Positions 16,421-25,778 of a stretch of DNA of 64,000 nt are shown piece after piece (position 1 is the stretch's first letter; each line of letters opens with the position of its first letter). The notes under the pieces were generated by a model that had not been told where the DNA came from, did no database searches, and was given only the letters and a program-made list of their open reading frames with translations. The stretch spans positions 1 to 64,000 of the forward strand of contig NZ_SWBR01000004.1 of the NCBI RefSeq assembly GCF_005116505.1, read 5' to 3'. This DNA comes from Pedobacter polaris (lineage in GTDB: Bacteria > Bacteroidota > Bacteroidia > Sphingobacteriales > Sphingobacteriaceae). The position numbers were made by a program, and so were the translations under genes.

Positions 16421-18505
16421 ATGCAAAGTTTTAGAACAGAATTAGAAAATCCGGTTGTAGAAAGAGATATAATCGACCTTGAGAAAAAAATCAATGATTT
16501 TCGTTCTGGAAAGATTCATGACGAACGTTTTAGAAGTTTGCGCCTAGCAAGAGGCATTTATGGACAACGCCAACCTGGTGTGCAAATGATCCGTATTAAA
16601 CTGCCATTTGGTAAAGTAACTTTTAAACAATTATTGCGCATAGCAGATATTGCTGATGAATATGGAAGTGGAAATTTGCATTTAACAACCCGTCAGGATA
16701 TTCAATTGCACTATGTAAGCTTAGATAGAACACCAGAACTTTGGGCTAAACTAGAATTGGATGATATTACCTTAAGAGAAGCTTGCGGAAATACAGTTCG
16801 TAATGTAACCTCATCGCCAAATGCTGGAATAGATCCGGATGAACCATTTGATGTTTCACCTTATGCACAAGCAACCTTTGCTTACTTTTTGCGCAATCCA
16901 ATTTGTCAGGAAATGGGCAGGAAGATTAAAATTTCCTTCTCGTCTAGCGATAAAGATACAGCCTACAGTTATATCCACGATTTAGGTTTCATTCCTAAAA
17001 TAAATGAAAATGGGGAGCGTGGTTTTAAAGTTTTATTTGCAGGTGGCTTAGGAGCACAACCCTTTTTAGCAAGTGCAATTAATGATTTTTTACCAGAAGA
17101 CCAGTTAATTCCCTTTTCAGAATCGGTATTAAGAGTATTCGATCGCTATGGCGAACGTACCAATAGAAATAAAGCCCGTTTAAAATATTTAGTTCAAAAA
17201 TTAGGCTTAGAAGAAGTTTTAAGATTAGTAGAAGAAGAAAGAGTTGCCAACAAAGTAAAAACTTTTAAGATTGATCTTACTACAGTCCCTCTTCCAAACT
17301 TACCTCATGCGCAAGATTATCCGGCAGCGGAAATAAAGAACGAAAACCATTACAAACATTGGTTGGCTACCAACGTTTTTGAGCAGAAGCAAAGTGGATT
17401 TTTTGGGGTTTATGTGAAAATTTTAGTAGGCGATATTAAAACAGACCAAGCAAGAGCCTTTGTAAATGCAATTACACCTTACGTTGCTGATGAAATCCGC
17501 ATTACACAAAATCAAGGTTTGTTGTTAAAATTTGTGCCACAAAATGCATTGCCATCTTTATATAAAGCTCTATCAGACATCGGCTTAGCCAATGCAGGTT
17601 TTGATAGCTTGGCCGACATTACTACTTGCCCAGGAACAGATACGTGTAACTTGGGTATTTCTAACAGTATGACTTTGGCAGAAGTTTTAGAAGAAGTGAT
17701 TTACCATGATTTTCCTGAGTTTATTTACGAGAAAAACATTAAAATCAAAATTAGTGGCTGTATGAATTCTTGCGGTCAGCATGGTTTGGCAGAAATTGGT
17801 TTTCATGGCAGTTCTGTAAAAGCAGAAGGCAAGGTTGTGCCAGCTGTACAAGTAATGTTAGGTGGTGGAACAGTGGGTAATGGTGTGGGTAGGGTAGCAG
17901 AAAGAGTAATTAAAGTGCCTTCGAAAAGAGCCACTCAGGTTTTACATTTCTTGCTAAATGATTTTAAATCGAATAACCTATCGGATGAAAATTTCCACCA
18001 ATACTATGATAGACAGGGGAAAGAATATTTTTACAAACTGCTAAAACCTTTAGGCGATTTAACCAACCTTAAAGCAGAAGAATTTGTGGATTGGGGTCAT
18101 GAAGAAACTTTTGAAACCGCAATTGGGGTAGGAGAATGTGCTGGAGTAGTAATAGATTTAGTAGCTACCTTATTGTTAGAAGCTGAAGAGAAATTAGGTT
18201 GGGCAGGGCAAGCATTGCAAAATAATGCTTATGCCGATTCGATTTACCACAGCTACAGTGCAATGGTAAATGCAGCAAAATCTTTGTTGTTAGATAAAGG
18301 CGTTAACAGCAGCACACAAGTTGGTGTAATTAGAGAATTCGATACTCATTTTGTACAAAGTGGAGAATTCATTTTCAATAGCAGTTTTTCAGATTTAGTA
18401 CTTCAAATTAATAAAAATGAACCATCTGTAGCTTTTGCTAATCAATATTTTGGAGAAGCAACTGAATTTTTAAATCAAATTAAAGTCCTTAGGGCAATTG
18501 TGTAA
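16421..18505 (+). CDS. Assimilatory sulfite reductase, siroheme/4Fe-4S (nitrite/sulfite reductase family), with HEPN-like tail
   Basis: Reduces sulfite to sulfide. The first ~560 residues hold the duplicated nitrite/sulfite reductase fold: GQRQPGVQMIRIKLPFG and LHLTTRQDIQLHYV at the N-terminus, then the cluster-siroheme cysteines TTCPGTDTCNLG (Cx5C) and SGCMNSCGQHG (Cx3C). The last ~130 residues (after GECAGVVIDLVATLL) are helical and resemble a HEPN domain, an addition known in Bacteroidota versions. It is a ferredoxin-type enzyme with no flavoprotein partner nearby. It starts an operon with cobA, a siroheme synthase fusion and cysH, which favours sulfite over nitrite as substrate. Its stop overlaps the cobA start (TAATG). 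Confidence 0.9.
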   Translation: MQSFRTELENPVVERDIIDLEKKINDFRSGKIHDERFRSLRLARGIYGQRQPGVQMIRIKLPFGKVTFKQLLRIADIADEYGSGNLHLTTRQDIQLHYVSLDRTPELWAKLELDDITLREACGNTVRNVTSSPNAGIDPDEPFDVSPYAQATFAYFLRNPICQEMGRKIKISFSSSDKDTAYSYIHDLGFIPKINENGERGFKVLFAGGLGAQPFLASAINDFLPEDQLIPFSESVLRVFDRYGERTNRNKARLKYLVQKLGLEEVLRLVEEERVANKVKTFKIDLTTVPLPNLPHAQDYPAAEIKNENHYKHWLATNVFEQKQSGFFGVYVKILVGDIKTDQARAFVNAITPYVADEIRITQNQGLLLKFVPQNALPSLYKALSDIGLANAGFDSLADITTCPGTDTCNLGISNSMTLAEVLEEVIYHDFPEFIYEKNIKIKISGCMNSCGQHGLAEIGFHGSSVKAEGKVVPAVQVMLGGGTVGNGVGRVAERVIKVPSKRATQVLHFLLNDFKSNNLSDENFHQYYDRQGKEYFYKLLKPLGDLTNLKAEEFVDWGHEETFETAIGVGECAGVVIDLVATLLLEAEEKLGWAGQALQNNAYADSIYHSYSAMVNAAKSLLLDKGVNSSTQVGVIREFDTHFVQSGEFIFNSSFSDLVLQINKNEPSVAFANQYFGEATEFLNQIKVLRAIV

Positions 18506-19281
18506 TGGGAGAAAGAAACTTAAATATAGAACCAAAAATTACATTGTTAGGCGCTGGCCCCGGAGATCCAGATTTGCTAACTTTAAAAGGTGTAAAAGCT
18601 CTGCAAACAGCAGATGTTGTGCTTTATGATGCATTAACCAATGAAGCTTTATTAACTCATGCACCTGCAGCAGCAATTAAAGTGTATGTGGGCAAACGTT
18701 CCGGAGAGCATTCTTTTGAACAAGATGCAATTAACAAATTAATGGTAGACTATGCTTTAAATTATGGTCATGTTGTGCGTTTAAAAGGTGGCGATCCATT
18801 TGTATTTGGTAGAGGTTATGAAGAATTAGATTATGCTGATTCATACAACATTCCAGTAACTGTAATTCCTGGTATTTCTAGTTCAATTGGTGTGCCTGGT
18901 TTGCAACAAATTCCAGTTACACATCGTGGATTGAGTGAAAGCTTTTGGGTAATTACAGGTACAACTTCAAACGGACAAGTATCTGATGATATTTATCAGG
19001 CCGCAAAATCAAACGCTACTGTAATTATTTTAATGGGTTTGAAAAAATTACCTCAAATCGTTGAGATTTTTAAAGCAGAAGGAAGACATGATTTGCCTGC
19101 TGCGGTAGTTCAAAATGGTTCGTCAGACAATGAAAAGTTGGTGGTTGGTAAAGTAGATTCTATTTTAGAAATAAGTAAAAAAGAAAAAATAGAAGCCCCA
19201 GCTTTGCTTATTTTTGGAGAAGTAGTTTCGCTACATCCTTCATTTAAAACGTTAATTAAGCAATATGCAGCCATCTCCTAA
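18505..19281 (+). CDS. cobA: Uroporphyrinogen-III C-methyltransferase (first copy)
   Basis: Methylates uroporphyrinogen III twice to precorrin-2, the first committed step to siroheme, the cofactor of the adjacent sulfite reductase. Family motifs: LLGAGPGDPDLLTLKGVKAL (residues ~13-32), VVLYDALTNEALL, YVGKRSGEHSFEQ, and the conserved RLKGGDPFVFGRGYEE. Length of 258 residues is normal for a stand-alone enzyme. It overlaps the upstream gene by one base and the downstream fusion gene by 17 bases, so translation is probably coupled. A second, variant copy lies at 25837-26634. Confidence 0.94.
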   Translation: MGERNLNIEPKITLLGAGPGDPDLLTLKGVKALQTADVVLYDALTNEALLTHAPAAAIKVYVGKRSGEHSFEQDAINKLMVDYALNYGHVVRLKGGDPFVFGRGYEELDYADSYNIPVTVIPGISSSIGVPGLQQIPVTHRGLSESFWVITGTTSNGQVSDDIYQAAKSNATVIILMGLKKLPQIVEIFKAEGRHDLPAAVVQNGSSDNEKLVVGKVDSILEISKKEKIEAPALLIFGEVVSLHPSFKTLIKQYAAIS

Positions 19282-20776
19282 GCTCAATAATAATGTGTCC
19301 TTTTCTGAAGAAGCAAAAGGAAATCAACTGTTTCCAGTTTTTGTTAAGCTGAATCAGTTGCGTACATTATTAATTGGTGCAGGAAATGTTGGTTTAGAAA
19401 AATTAAGTGCTATTGTTAACAATAGCCATCAGGCTGATATTACGATTGTTGCAGAAACTATTAATCCAGCAATAATTGATTTAGTGGCAGCTTATCCCTC
19501 AATAAAACTGAAGCAAAAAACTTACGATGCTTCAGATTTAAAGGATGTAGATATTGTTTTTGCCGCTACAGCTAACAATGTTTTAAATGAACAAATAAGA
19601 GCAGAAGCCCATCAAAAAGGTTTATTAATTAATGTTGCAGATAAACCAGAGCTATGCGATTTCTATTTAGGTTCAATCGTTCAAAAAGGAGATTTAAAAA
19701 TTGCCATTTCTACAAATGGTAAATCGCCAACTATCGCCAAGCGATTAAAAGAAATTTTAAACGAAGGTATACCAGCAGAATTAGACACTACACTTCAAAA
19801 CATGAGTGCGCTGCGTAAAACTTTAAGTGGCGATTTTGCTTCGAAAGTTAAAAAGCTAAATCAAGTTACGGAGGGTTTAATTCAACCAAGAAAGAGCTTT
19901 GCTGAACGAAATATCAAATGGTTAATTTGGCTTTCTATCGTATTATTCATTTATACTGCTGGTTTAACTTTATGGAATACTGAGCCAGAATTTCAGTCTT
20001 TCTTGATCAATATCGATCCGCTGTTTTACTGGTTTTTAATAGCAGGTTTTGTTTTTGCAATGGTAGATGGGGCAATAGGTATGTCTTATGGTGTAACTAC
20101 TGCTTCCTTTTCATTGGCAATGGGTTTGCCTCCAGCATCCGCCAGTATGGCTATACATATTTCTGAAGTGCTAAGTAACGGCATAGCCGGATGGATGCAC
20201 TACAAAATGGGAAATGTAAATTGGAAACTCTTTAAAATATTAATTATTCCAGCTATTGTAGGAGCAGTTTTGGGTGCTTATATTTTATCTTCATTAGAAC
20301 ATTATAGCGCTTATGTAAAGCCAGTTGTGGCAATTTATACCCTATTTTTGGGAGGTATTATTCTAATGAAGGCCTTCAATATTAAAAGGAAAAAGCCGGG
20401 GAGTCAGAAGATAAAAAATATTGGGCCACTAGGTTTTGTTGGTGGTTTTATAGATGCTGCTTTTGGTGGTGGATGGGGTTCAATAGTGCTTTCTAGCTTA
20501 ATTGCTGGTGGCAGACATCCATTATTTTCTTTAGGAACGGTTAAAATTTCTAGATTTTTTATAGCCACGCTAAGTTCATTAACATTTTTTACCATGTTAG
20601 GTGGTAGGTATTGGGAGGCAGTTGTAGGTTTAATTATCGGTAGTGCTTTGGCATCACCAATTGCAGCAAGGGTTTCTAATAAGATCTCAGCAAAAACAAT
20701 TATGGTGGCAGTGGGTATCATTGTTATGGCGGTAAGTTTGCGTAGCGTAGTAATGTTTATTTTAAAGCTGATTTAA
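19265..20776 (+). CDS. Fusion: siroheme synthase N-terminal domain (precorrin-2 dehydrogenase/ferrochelatase) + TauE/SafE (TSUP) membrane transporter
   Basis: Residues ~20-205 match the Met8p/CysG-N module: FPVFVKLNQLRTLLIGAGNV with Rossmann GAGNVGLEK (38-46), IVFAATANNVLNEQI, LINVADKPELCDFYLGSIVQ and AISTNGKSPTIAKRLKE. These enzymes oxidise precorrin-2 and insert iron to make siroheme. Residues ~216-503 are an integral membrane domain with about eight segments, including MVDGAIGMSYGVTTASFSLA and FVGGFIDAAFGGGWGSIV, two TSUP-type repeats. Members of that family move sulfite, sulfate or organosulfonates. There is no stop or frameshift between the halves. The fusion tethers siroheme synthesis to the membrane next to a sulfur-anion transporter; what is transported is unknown. 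Confidence 0.88.
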   Translation: MQPSPKLNNNVSFSEEAKGNQLFPVFVKLNQLRTLLIGAGNVGLEKLSAIVNNSHQADITIVAETINPAIIDLVAAYPSIKLKQKTYDASDLKDVDIVFAATANNVLNEQIRAEAHQKGLLINVADKPELCDFYLGSIVQKGDLKIAISTNGKSPTIAKRLKEILNEGIPAELDTTLQNMSALRKTLSGDFASKVKKLNQVTEGLIQPRKSFAERNIKWLIWLSIVLFIYTAGLTLWNTEPEFQSFLINIDPLFYWFLIAGFVFAMVDGAIGMSYGVTTASFSLAMGLPPASASMAIHISEVLSNGIAGWMHYKMGNVNWKLFKILIIPAIVGAVLGAYILSSLEHYSAYVKPVVAIYTLFLGGIILMKAFNIKRKKPGSQKIKNIGPLGFVGGFIDAAFGGGWGSIVLSSLIAGGRHPLFSLGTVKISRFFIATLSSLTFFTMLGGRYWEAVVGLIIGSALASPIAARVSNKISAKTIMVAVGIIVMAVSLRSVVMFILKLI

Positions 20777-21504
20777 TGATGGAAGAGTTAGAAACACTAA
20801 AACAAGAATTAGCTGGTTTAAGCATTGTAGATAAACTTTGGTTTTTAACTAAAAAATATCAAGGTAGAATTGTGTTTAGTACCAGTTTTGGTTGGGAAGA
20901 CCAAGTGATTACGGATATCATATTCAGTAATAAAATTCCTATTAAAGTTTTTACATTGGAAACTGGAAGGTTATTTCCAGAAACTTACTATGTATGGAAC
21001 AGAACGTTAGAAATTTATAAACAAACCATTCATGCTTATTACCCGCAGGCAGAATTGTTGCAAGATATGGTCAATACCAAAGGACCAAATAGTTTTTATG
21101 AATCGGTAGAAAACAGAAAAGAATGTTGCCATATTCGTAAAATTGAGCCTTTAAAAAGAGCTTTATATGGCAATGAGATTTGGGTAACAGGTATTAGAGC
21201 AGAGCAGAGTGCAAATAGAGAAGATATGCATGATTTAGAATGGGATGCAAGTAATGAGCTCATTAAGTTTCACCCAATTTTTGAATGGACTTTAGCCGAA
21301 GTAAAACAATATATCAAAGACAATAACATTGTTTATAATACTTTACACGATAAAGGTTTCCCTAGCATTGGTTGTGCACCTTGTACAAGAGCAGTACAGC
21401 CTGGTGAGGATTTTAGAGCAGGAAGATGGTGGTGGGAAGACCAAAGTAAAAAAGAATGCGGACTGCACAACACAGCCGAAGAAATAGTGGCGAGTAAAGA
21501 ATAA
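20776..21504 (+). CDS. cysH: Adenylyl-sulfate reductase, 4Fe-4S assimilatory type (CysH family)
   Basis: Reduces activated sulfate to sulfite. The sequence has FSTSFGWEDQVI, ETGRLFPETYYVW, the paired cysteines in RKECCHIRKIEPLK, WVTGIRAEQSANRED, CAPC in SIGCAPCTRAVQPGEDFRAG, and the catalytic cysteine in KKECGLH. The CC plus CxxC set binds a 4Fe-4S cluster and marks enzymes that use adenosine phosphosulfate directly, which fits the absence of a cysC kinase in this locus. The 242-residue length is normal. Its start overlaps the upstream stop codon by one base. The next gene of the pathway, cysD, starts 231 bp downstream. Confidence 0.92.
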   Translation: MMEELETLKQELAGLSIVDKLWFLTKKYQGRIVFSTSFGWEDQVITDIIFSNKIPIKVFTLETGRLFPETYYVWNRTLEIYKQTIHAYYPQAELLQDMVNTKGPNSFYESVENRKECCHIRKIEPLKRALYGNEIWVTGIRAEQSANREDMHDLEWDASNELIKFHPIFEWTLAEVKQYIKDNNIVYNTLHDKGFPSIGCAPCTRAVQPGEDFRAGRWWWEDQSKKECGLHNTAEEIVASKE

Positions 21505-21734
21505 AGAAGGTGAAAGGTTTAAGGTGTTTAAGAATAAAGCTGAAAGACCAAAGACTAAGCAAAGTGCCTAGCTCCATCGTCATTGCGAGGAACGAAGCAA
21601 TCTTAAAGCGATAGGCTGGATAACTGATATGGTTCGTGAGGACACGACCCAAGCAATATAAGAACAAGGAATAAAGAAAGTTCGCAAATGAAACATTACA
21701 ACGTTTCAACATTTAAACATTACAATATCTACAA

Positions 21735-22640
21735 ATGAGTGAATATAATTTTGATTATTTAGATGAATTAGAGGCCGAGGCTATTCATATTTTACGTGAA
21801 GTGGCGGGGCAATTTGAGAAACCTGCTTTGCTGTTTTCTGGCGGAAAAGATTCAATTACTTTAGTGCGGTTGGCAGAAAAGGCATTTAGACCAGGCAAGT
21901 TTCCTTTTCCATTGGTACACATTGATACTGGACATAACTTTGAAGAAACTATTCAATACCGTGATGAAATGGTAGCTAGAATAGGCGAAAAACTTATTAT
22001 TGGTTCTGTTCAGCAATCTATAGACGAAGGAAAAGTAATTGAGCAAACTGGTAAAAGTGCTAGTCGTAATGCATTGCAAACGGTTACACTGTTAGATACA
22101 ATTTTAGAACATAAATTCGATGCTTGTATTGGGGGTGCCAGAAGAGATGAAGAAAAAGCTCGTGCCAAAGAACGCATTTTTTCAGTTAGAGATGAGTTCG
22201 GTCAGTGGGATCCAAAACGCCAACGCCCTGAACTTTGGAATATTTACAACGGTAAAATTCATAAAGGAGAAAATGTAAGGGTCTTTCCAATTAGTAATTG
22301 GACAGAGCTTGATGTTTGGAATTATATCAGGAGAGAAAACATTGCTTTGCCAAGTATATATTTTGCGCACCAACGAGATTGTATTACTAGAAATGGTCAG
22401 CTAATGGCAGCATCTCCGTTTTTAAATATGGATGATGAAGATGTGGTAGTAAGCAAAAAGGTTCGTTTCCGTACAGTAGGTGATATGTCTTGTACAGCTG
22501 CAGTAGAATCTGATGCTGATTTGATCGATGACATTATCCAAGAAATCAGTGAATCAAAAATTTCAGAACGTGGCGCTCGTATGGACGATAAAGTTTCTGA
22601 GGCAGCAATGGAAGACAGAAAAAAAGGGGGATATTTTTAA
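21735..22640 (+). CDS. cysD: Sulfate adenylyltransferase subunit 2
   Basis: The ATP pyrophosphatase-type catalytic subunit of ATP sulfurylase, which makes adenosine phosphosulfate from sulfate and ATP together with CysN. Visible are the PP-loop LLFSGGKDSITLVRLAEKAF (~33-52), FPLVHIDTGHNFEETI, GGARRDEEKARAKERIFS and the C-terminal RFRTVGDMSCTAAVES. The length of 301 residues is typical. It is followed by cysN 134 bp downstream; that gap holds a word-type inverted repeat (22643-22754) that may affect the relative amounts of the two subunits. Confidence 0.96.
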   Translation: MSEYNFDYLDELEAEAIHILREVAGQFEKPALLFSGGKDSITLVRLAEKAFRPGKFPFPLVHIDTGHNFEETIQYRDEMVARIGEKLIIGSVQQSIDEGKVIEQTGKSASRNALQTVTLLDTILEHKFDACIGGARRDEEKARAKERIFSVRDEFGQWDPKRQRPELWNIYNGKIHKGENVRVFPISNWTELDVWNYIRRENIALPSIYFAHQRDCITRNGQLMAASPFLNMDDEDVVVSKKVRFRTVGDMSCTAAVESDADLIDDIIQEISESKISERGARMDDKVSEAAMEDRKKGGYF

Positions 22641-22642
22641 AG

Positions 22643-22754
22643 AAGTATCAAGTAGCGAGTATCAAGATTGGATATGAGCCTTAAAAATTCTTTAAAAGAA
22701 ATTAATAAATAGTATTAATAACAAACTTGCAAAGGTCTTGATACTTGATACTTA
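22643..22754. repeat. Long-loop inverted word repeat between cysD and cysN
   Basis: The left arm AAGTATCAAGTAGCGAGTAT plus CAAG (22643-22666) and the right arm CTTGATACTTGATACTTA (22737-22754) are partly complementary and frame an ~70-base AT-rich loop. The same words (CTTGATACTTGATACT, CTACTTGATACT) recur upstream of the ABC ATPase (about 35052-35084) and before the fifth permease (~45681). Confidence 0.6.
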
Positions 22755-22774
22755 TATCTTAATACTAATAAAAA

Positions 22775-24025
22775 ATGAACATATTAAAATTTTTCACAGC
22801 GGGAAGTGTAGATGACGGTAAAAGTACCCTCATTGGCCGTTTGTTATATGATACCGATTCTATTTTAGCAGATCAGTTGGAAGCCCTACAAAGCTCTAAC
22901 AGAAAAAACGACGATGGAACGATAGACTTAGCTATTTTAACAGATGGTTTAAGAGCCGAACGAGAACAAGGAATTACTATTGATGTGGCCTATAAATACT
23001 TTCAAACCGAGAAGAGAAAATTTATTATAGCCGATACTCCGGGCCACATTCAATATACCAGAAACATGGTTACAGGTGCTTCTACAGCAAATTTAGCCAT
23101 CATTTTAATTGACGCTAGAAATGGGGTAGTAGAACAAACCATTCGCCATTCTTATTTAGTTTCTCTTTTAGGTATCAAACACATTGTGGTTTGTGTAAAT
23201 AAAATGGACATGATGGATTACAGTGAAACTGTATTTAATGCCATTAAAGAAAAATACAAAGCACTAGCGCAAAATTTAGATTTGAAAGATGTGACTTACA
23301 TTCCTGTAAGTGCATTAAAAGGAGACAATATTGTGCAACCATCAGCTCAAATGGACTGGTATGATGGCGAAAGTTTATTACACTTTTTAGAAAAAGTAGA
23401 TACCGATTTGCAAGACAAAACAGCGCAAGCTCGTATGCCAGTGCAGTGGGTAATTAGACCGCAAACTGATGAACTTCATGATTACAGAGGATATGCTGGT
23501 AGAGTATTAAGCGGAACTTTTAAATTAAATGATAAGGTAACGGTTTTACCTGCCGGAACAAGTTCTACCATTAGCAAAATAGAATTTTTTGAAAGCGAAT
23601 TAGACCAGGCTTTAGCAGGTCAATCAGTTACCATTCACTTAGAAGACAATATAGATATTAGTCGTGGTGATACTTTAGTTAATTCTTCGGCTTTGCCTAT
23701 AGAATCTAAATTGATCGAAGCAGATTTATGTTGGATGGATACAAGAGCATTGGATCCATCAATTATGTATTTAATTCAGCATAATAGTAAAACAACTAAA
23801 TGTAAAATCAGTGAAATTTTATATAAAGTAGATATCAATACCTTAGATAAACACGCAGCTGATGACTTTAAATTAAATGACATAGGTCGTGTAATTGTTA
23901 AAACTGCAGATGCTTTGGCCTTCGATTTATATGGAGAAAATAGAGCAAATGGTTCGGCTATATTAATTGACAGTAGAACAAATTTAACAGTAGGTGCTTT
24001 AATGTTCAGAGCCACGGTAGAGTAA
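22775..24025 (+). CDS. cysN: Sulfate adenylyltransferase subunit 1 (GTPase)
   Basis: The GTPase subunit that drives ATP sulfurylase. G-motifs are visible: G1 AGSVDDGKSTLIGRLLYD (~8-25), G3 DTPGH, and G4 VNKMD, followed by elongation-factor-like beta-barrel domains (e.g. GRVLSGTFKLNDKVTVLPAG). The 416-residue length covers these three domains without a C-terminal CysC (APS kinase) fusion, matching an APS-reducing pathway. It closes the sulfate activation part of the locus. Confidence 0.95.
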   Translation: MNILKFFTAGSVDDGKSTLIGRLLYDTDSILADQLEALQSSNRKNDDGTIDLAILTDGLRAEREQGITIDVAYKYFQTEKRKFIIADTPGHIQYTRNMVTGASTANLAIILIDARNGVVEQTIRHSYLVSLLGIKHIVVCVNKMDMMDYSETVFNAIKEKYKALAQNLDLKDVTYIPVSALKGDNIVQPSAQMDWYDGESLLHFLEKVDTDLQDKTAQARMPVQWVIRPQTDELHDYRGYAGRVLSGTFKLNDKVTVLPAGTSSTISKIEFFESELDQALAGQSVTIHLEDNIDISRGDTLVNSSALPIESKLIEADLCWMDTRALDPSIMYLIQHNSKTTKCKISEILYKVDINTLDKHAADDFKLNDIGRVIVKTADALAFDLYGENRANGSAILIDSRTNLTVGALMFRATVE

Positions 24026-24532
24026 TTAGTTCATTGGTTCAACAGTTCACTAGTTCAAATATTAGTAAAACAATTACAGCGGGGCATCGGTTACGATAGC
24101 CCCGCTTTTCGTTTCAATCTTTTGTCCTTCGACTACGCTCAGGATGACAAAAGGATTTCCACTGTAATCGGGTTTAGAGAACCGAAAACTGTGCAAGAAA
24201 CAATCATTAGCTTCCGTCATTCCCGTGAACGGGAATCGTAAAGCGCAATCCTTACATTAGATTTTCTGTCTCATTACGATGCCAGTCAAGGTGAACATGA
24301 CGATTTCGCCTAAACTAAAATCCTTTTAGTAGCAAATGGATATGTTACAAATAAAGTCTATGAAATTAGTAGTCTTTATTTTAAAATCCTTACTTTTGAA
24401 GAATTGGTTTAATTCATTGATCAAATTTTCATTTTATGCAGTTACAAGTAAACCCACTATTAGAACAGTACTTAAATCATTTTGCAGCACAAACACAAGA
24501 TGTGATTTTACTTCATGGTTTAGCCGCTTAAA
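24026..24532. other. 507-bp spacer after cysN, with dispersed repeats and one tiny possible ORF
   Basis: Contains 'ttcattggttcaacagttcactagttcaaat' (24033-24060, word-repeat type), a hairpin 'cttttgtccttcgactacgc' with 'gctcaggatgacaaaag' (24118-24153), and a perfect 7-bp palindrome ACTAAAA-tcc-TTTTAGT (24314-24330). A 31-codon frame (24436-24531), listed separately, ends one base before the next gene. A frame at 24336-24593 overlaps the next gene's start out of phase and has no features. Confidence 0.5.
24436..24531 (+). CDS. Possible 31-residue leader peptide upstream of the fatty acid hydroxylase gene
   Basis: The frame begins MQLQVNPLLEQYLNHFAAQT and ends VILLHGLAA. Its stop codon TAA (24529-24531) lies one base before the ATG of the hydroxylase gene (24533), a spacing typical of translational coupling. 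It is not one of the low-complexity repeat reads and has protein-like composition. It could be a leader peptide, the remnant of a lost gene, or chance. No homology is claimed. Confidence 0.3.
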   Translation: MQLQVNPLLEQYLNHFAAQTQDVILLHGLAA

Positions 24533-25759
24533 ATGGAAAATATCAACTATTTGGCCTTTGCTATTCCAGCTTTTTTTTTGTTTTTATATATAGAGTATGT
24601 GTTGGCAGTCCGGTTAAAAAAGGCTCACCTATTTAAATATGAAAGCTCAATTTCTAATGTTAGTATTGGCATTGCAGAGCGATTGTTAAATCTTTTTATT
24701 GCGGCTAGTTTTTACGATTTGTTTAATTATGTTTATAAGCATTATGCTTTATTAAGTATACCTAATACCTGGTGGGTATGGATTTTGCTTATCATGGCAA
24801 CAGATTTGGTTTGGTATTGGTACCATAGGCTTGGGCATGAAGTTAATTTCTTTTGGGCAGCACATATTGTCCATCATCAGAGTGAAGAGTTTAACTTAAC
24901 TGTCTCTGCTAGAATCACTACTTTTCAAGCTTTAATTAGAAGCGCATTCTGGTGTGCATTACCATTTGTAGGTTTCCATCCAGCAATGGTAATTACTATT
25001 CTAACAGTACATGGTGCTTATTCTTTCTTTACCCATACTCAACTCATTCCTAGATTAAGATGGCTAGAGCATATCTTAGTTACCCCATCCCTTCATGGTA
25101 TTCATCATGCTAGTGATGAAAAATACTTGGACAAAAATTACGGTGATGTCTTTGTTTTTTGGGACAAAATCTTCGGGACTTACCAAAGAGAAGAAGAGCC
25201 ACCTAAATATGGACTTACTCACCCAATAAAGAGCTATAGTTTTTTATGGCAGCATTTCCATTACTATTTTGAAATTGCCGAGGCCACAAATAGGGTAGTA
25301 GGTTTTAAAAATAAACTAAAGGTGATATTTGGTCATCCAGCGGTTCTTAACCAAGATATAAGACCACTATTAGAGCAAAAATATTTACAACATAAATCTA
25401 AAGATACTTATCGCTTTAAATTCAAAAAATACCTTAACATCCAAATTGTTGTGTGTGTAATCATGTTAACTTTTTTAACCGCTTATTTTAAAGATCTAAA
25501 CCTAGTTGACCAACTATTTTTTTTGGTCTTTATCATCATTACTCTTATTAATTGTGGTGCATTGATGGAGCAAATTAGATGGATTTATTACCTAGAGTGC
25601 ATACGTTTAATCTTAATAATTAGTTTCATCTTTTTTAAATTAGACTGGTTTGGTGCAATCTTATTACCAACAATAAGCCTTGTAATTTTAGAACGGTTTT
25701 TTACCTTAAGCAGGCTTTATAAACGCTATGTTTTGCAGTATGAAAAAATAAAAAAATAA
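24533..25759 (+). CDS. Sterol desaturase/fatty acid hydroxylase superfamily membrane protein
   Basis: An integral membrane diiron oxygenase-like protein of 408 residues. The eight-histidine signature is present in three clusters: WYHRLGHE (HxxxH type), AAHIVHHQS (HxxHH) and LHGIHHASD (HxxHH), between membrane segments (e.g. WWVWILLIMATDLVWYW). The C-terminal ~120 residues add further hydrophobic segments, a layout seen in alkylglycerol monooxygenase-like members of Bacteroidota. It probably hydroxylates or desaturates a lipid chain; the substrate is unknown. It is embedded between cysN and a second cobA without an obvious functional link to sulfur metabolism. Confidence 0.88.
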   Translation: MENINYLAFAIPAFFLFLYIEYVLAVRLKKAHLFKYESSISNVSIGIAERLLNLFIAASFYDLFNYVYKHYALLSIPNTWWVWILLIMATDLVWYWYHRLGHEVNFFWAAHIVHHQSEEFNLTVSARITTFQALIRSAFWCALPFVGFHPAMVITILTVHGAYSFFTHTQLIPRLRWLEHILVTPSLHGIHHASDEKYLDKNYGDVFVFWDKIFGTYQREEEPPKYGLTHPIKSYSFLWQHFHYYFEIAEATNRVVGFKNKLKVIFGHPAVLNQDIRPLLEQKYLQHKSKDTYRFKFKKYLNIQIVVCVIMLTFLTAYFKDLNLVDQLFFLVFIIITLINCGALMEQIRWIYYLECIRLILIISFIFFKLDWFGAILLPTISLVILERFFTLSRLYKRYVLQYEKIKK

Positions 25760-25778
25760 TTATTTTAAAATAAATTCT

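Noticed and set aside
16421..18505. Nitrite reductase for nitrate assimilation
   Set aside because: The family alone cannot decide, but the operon with cobA, siroheme synthase, cysH and nearby cysDN points to sulfite; no nitrate genes are present.
24336..24593. 85-codon frame overlapping the fatty acid hydroxylase start
   Set aside because: Out of phase with a well-supported gene, composition is lysine/phenylalanine-rich by chance, and no motif is seen.
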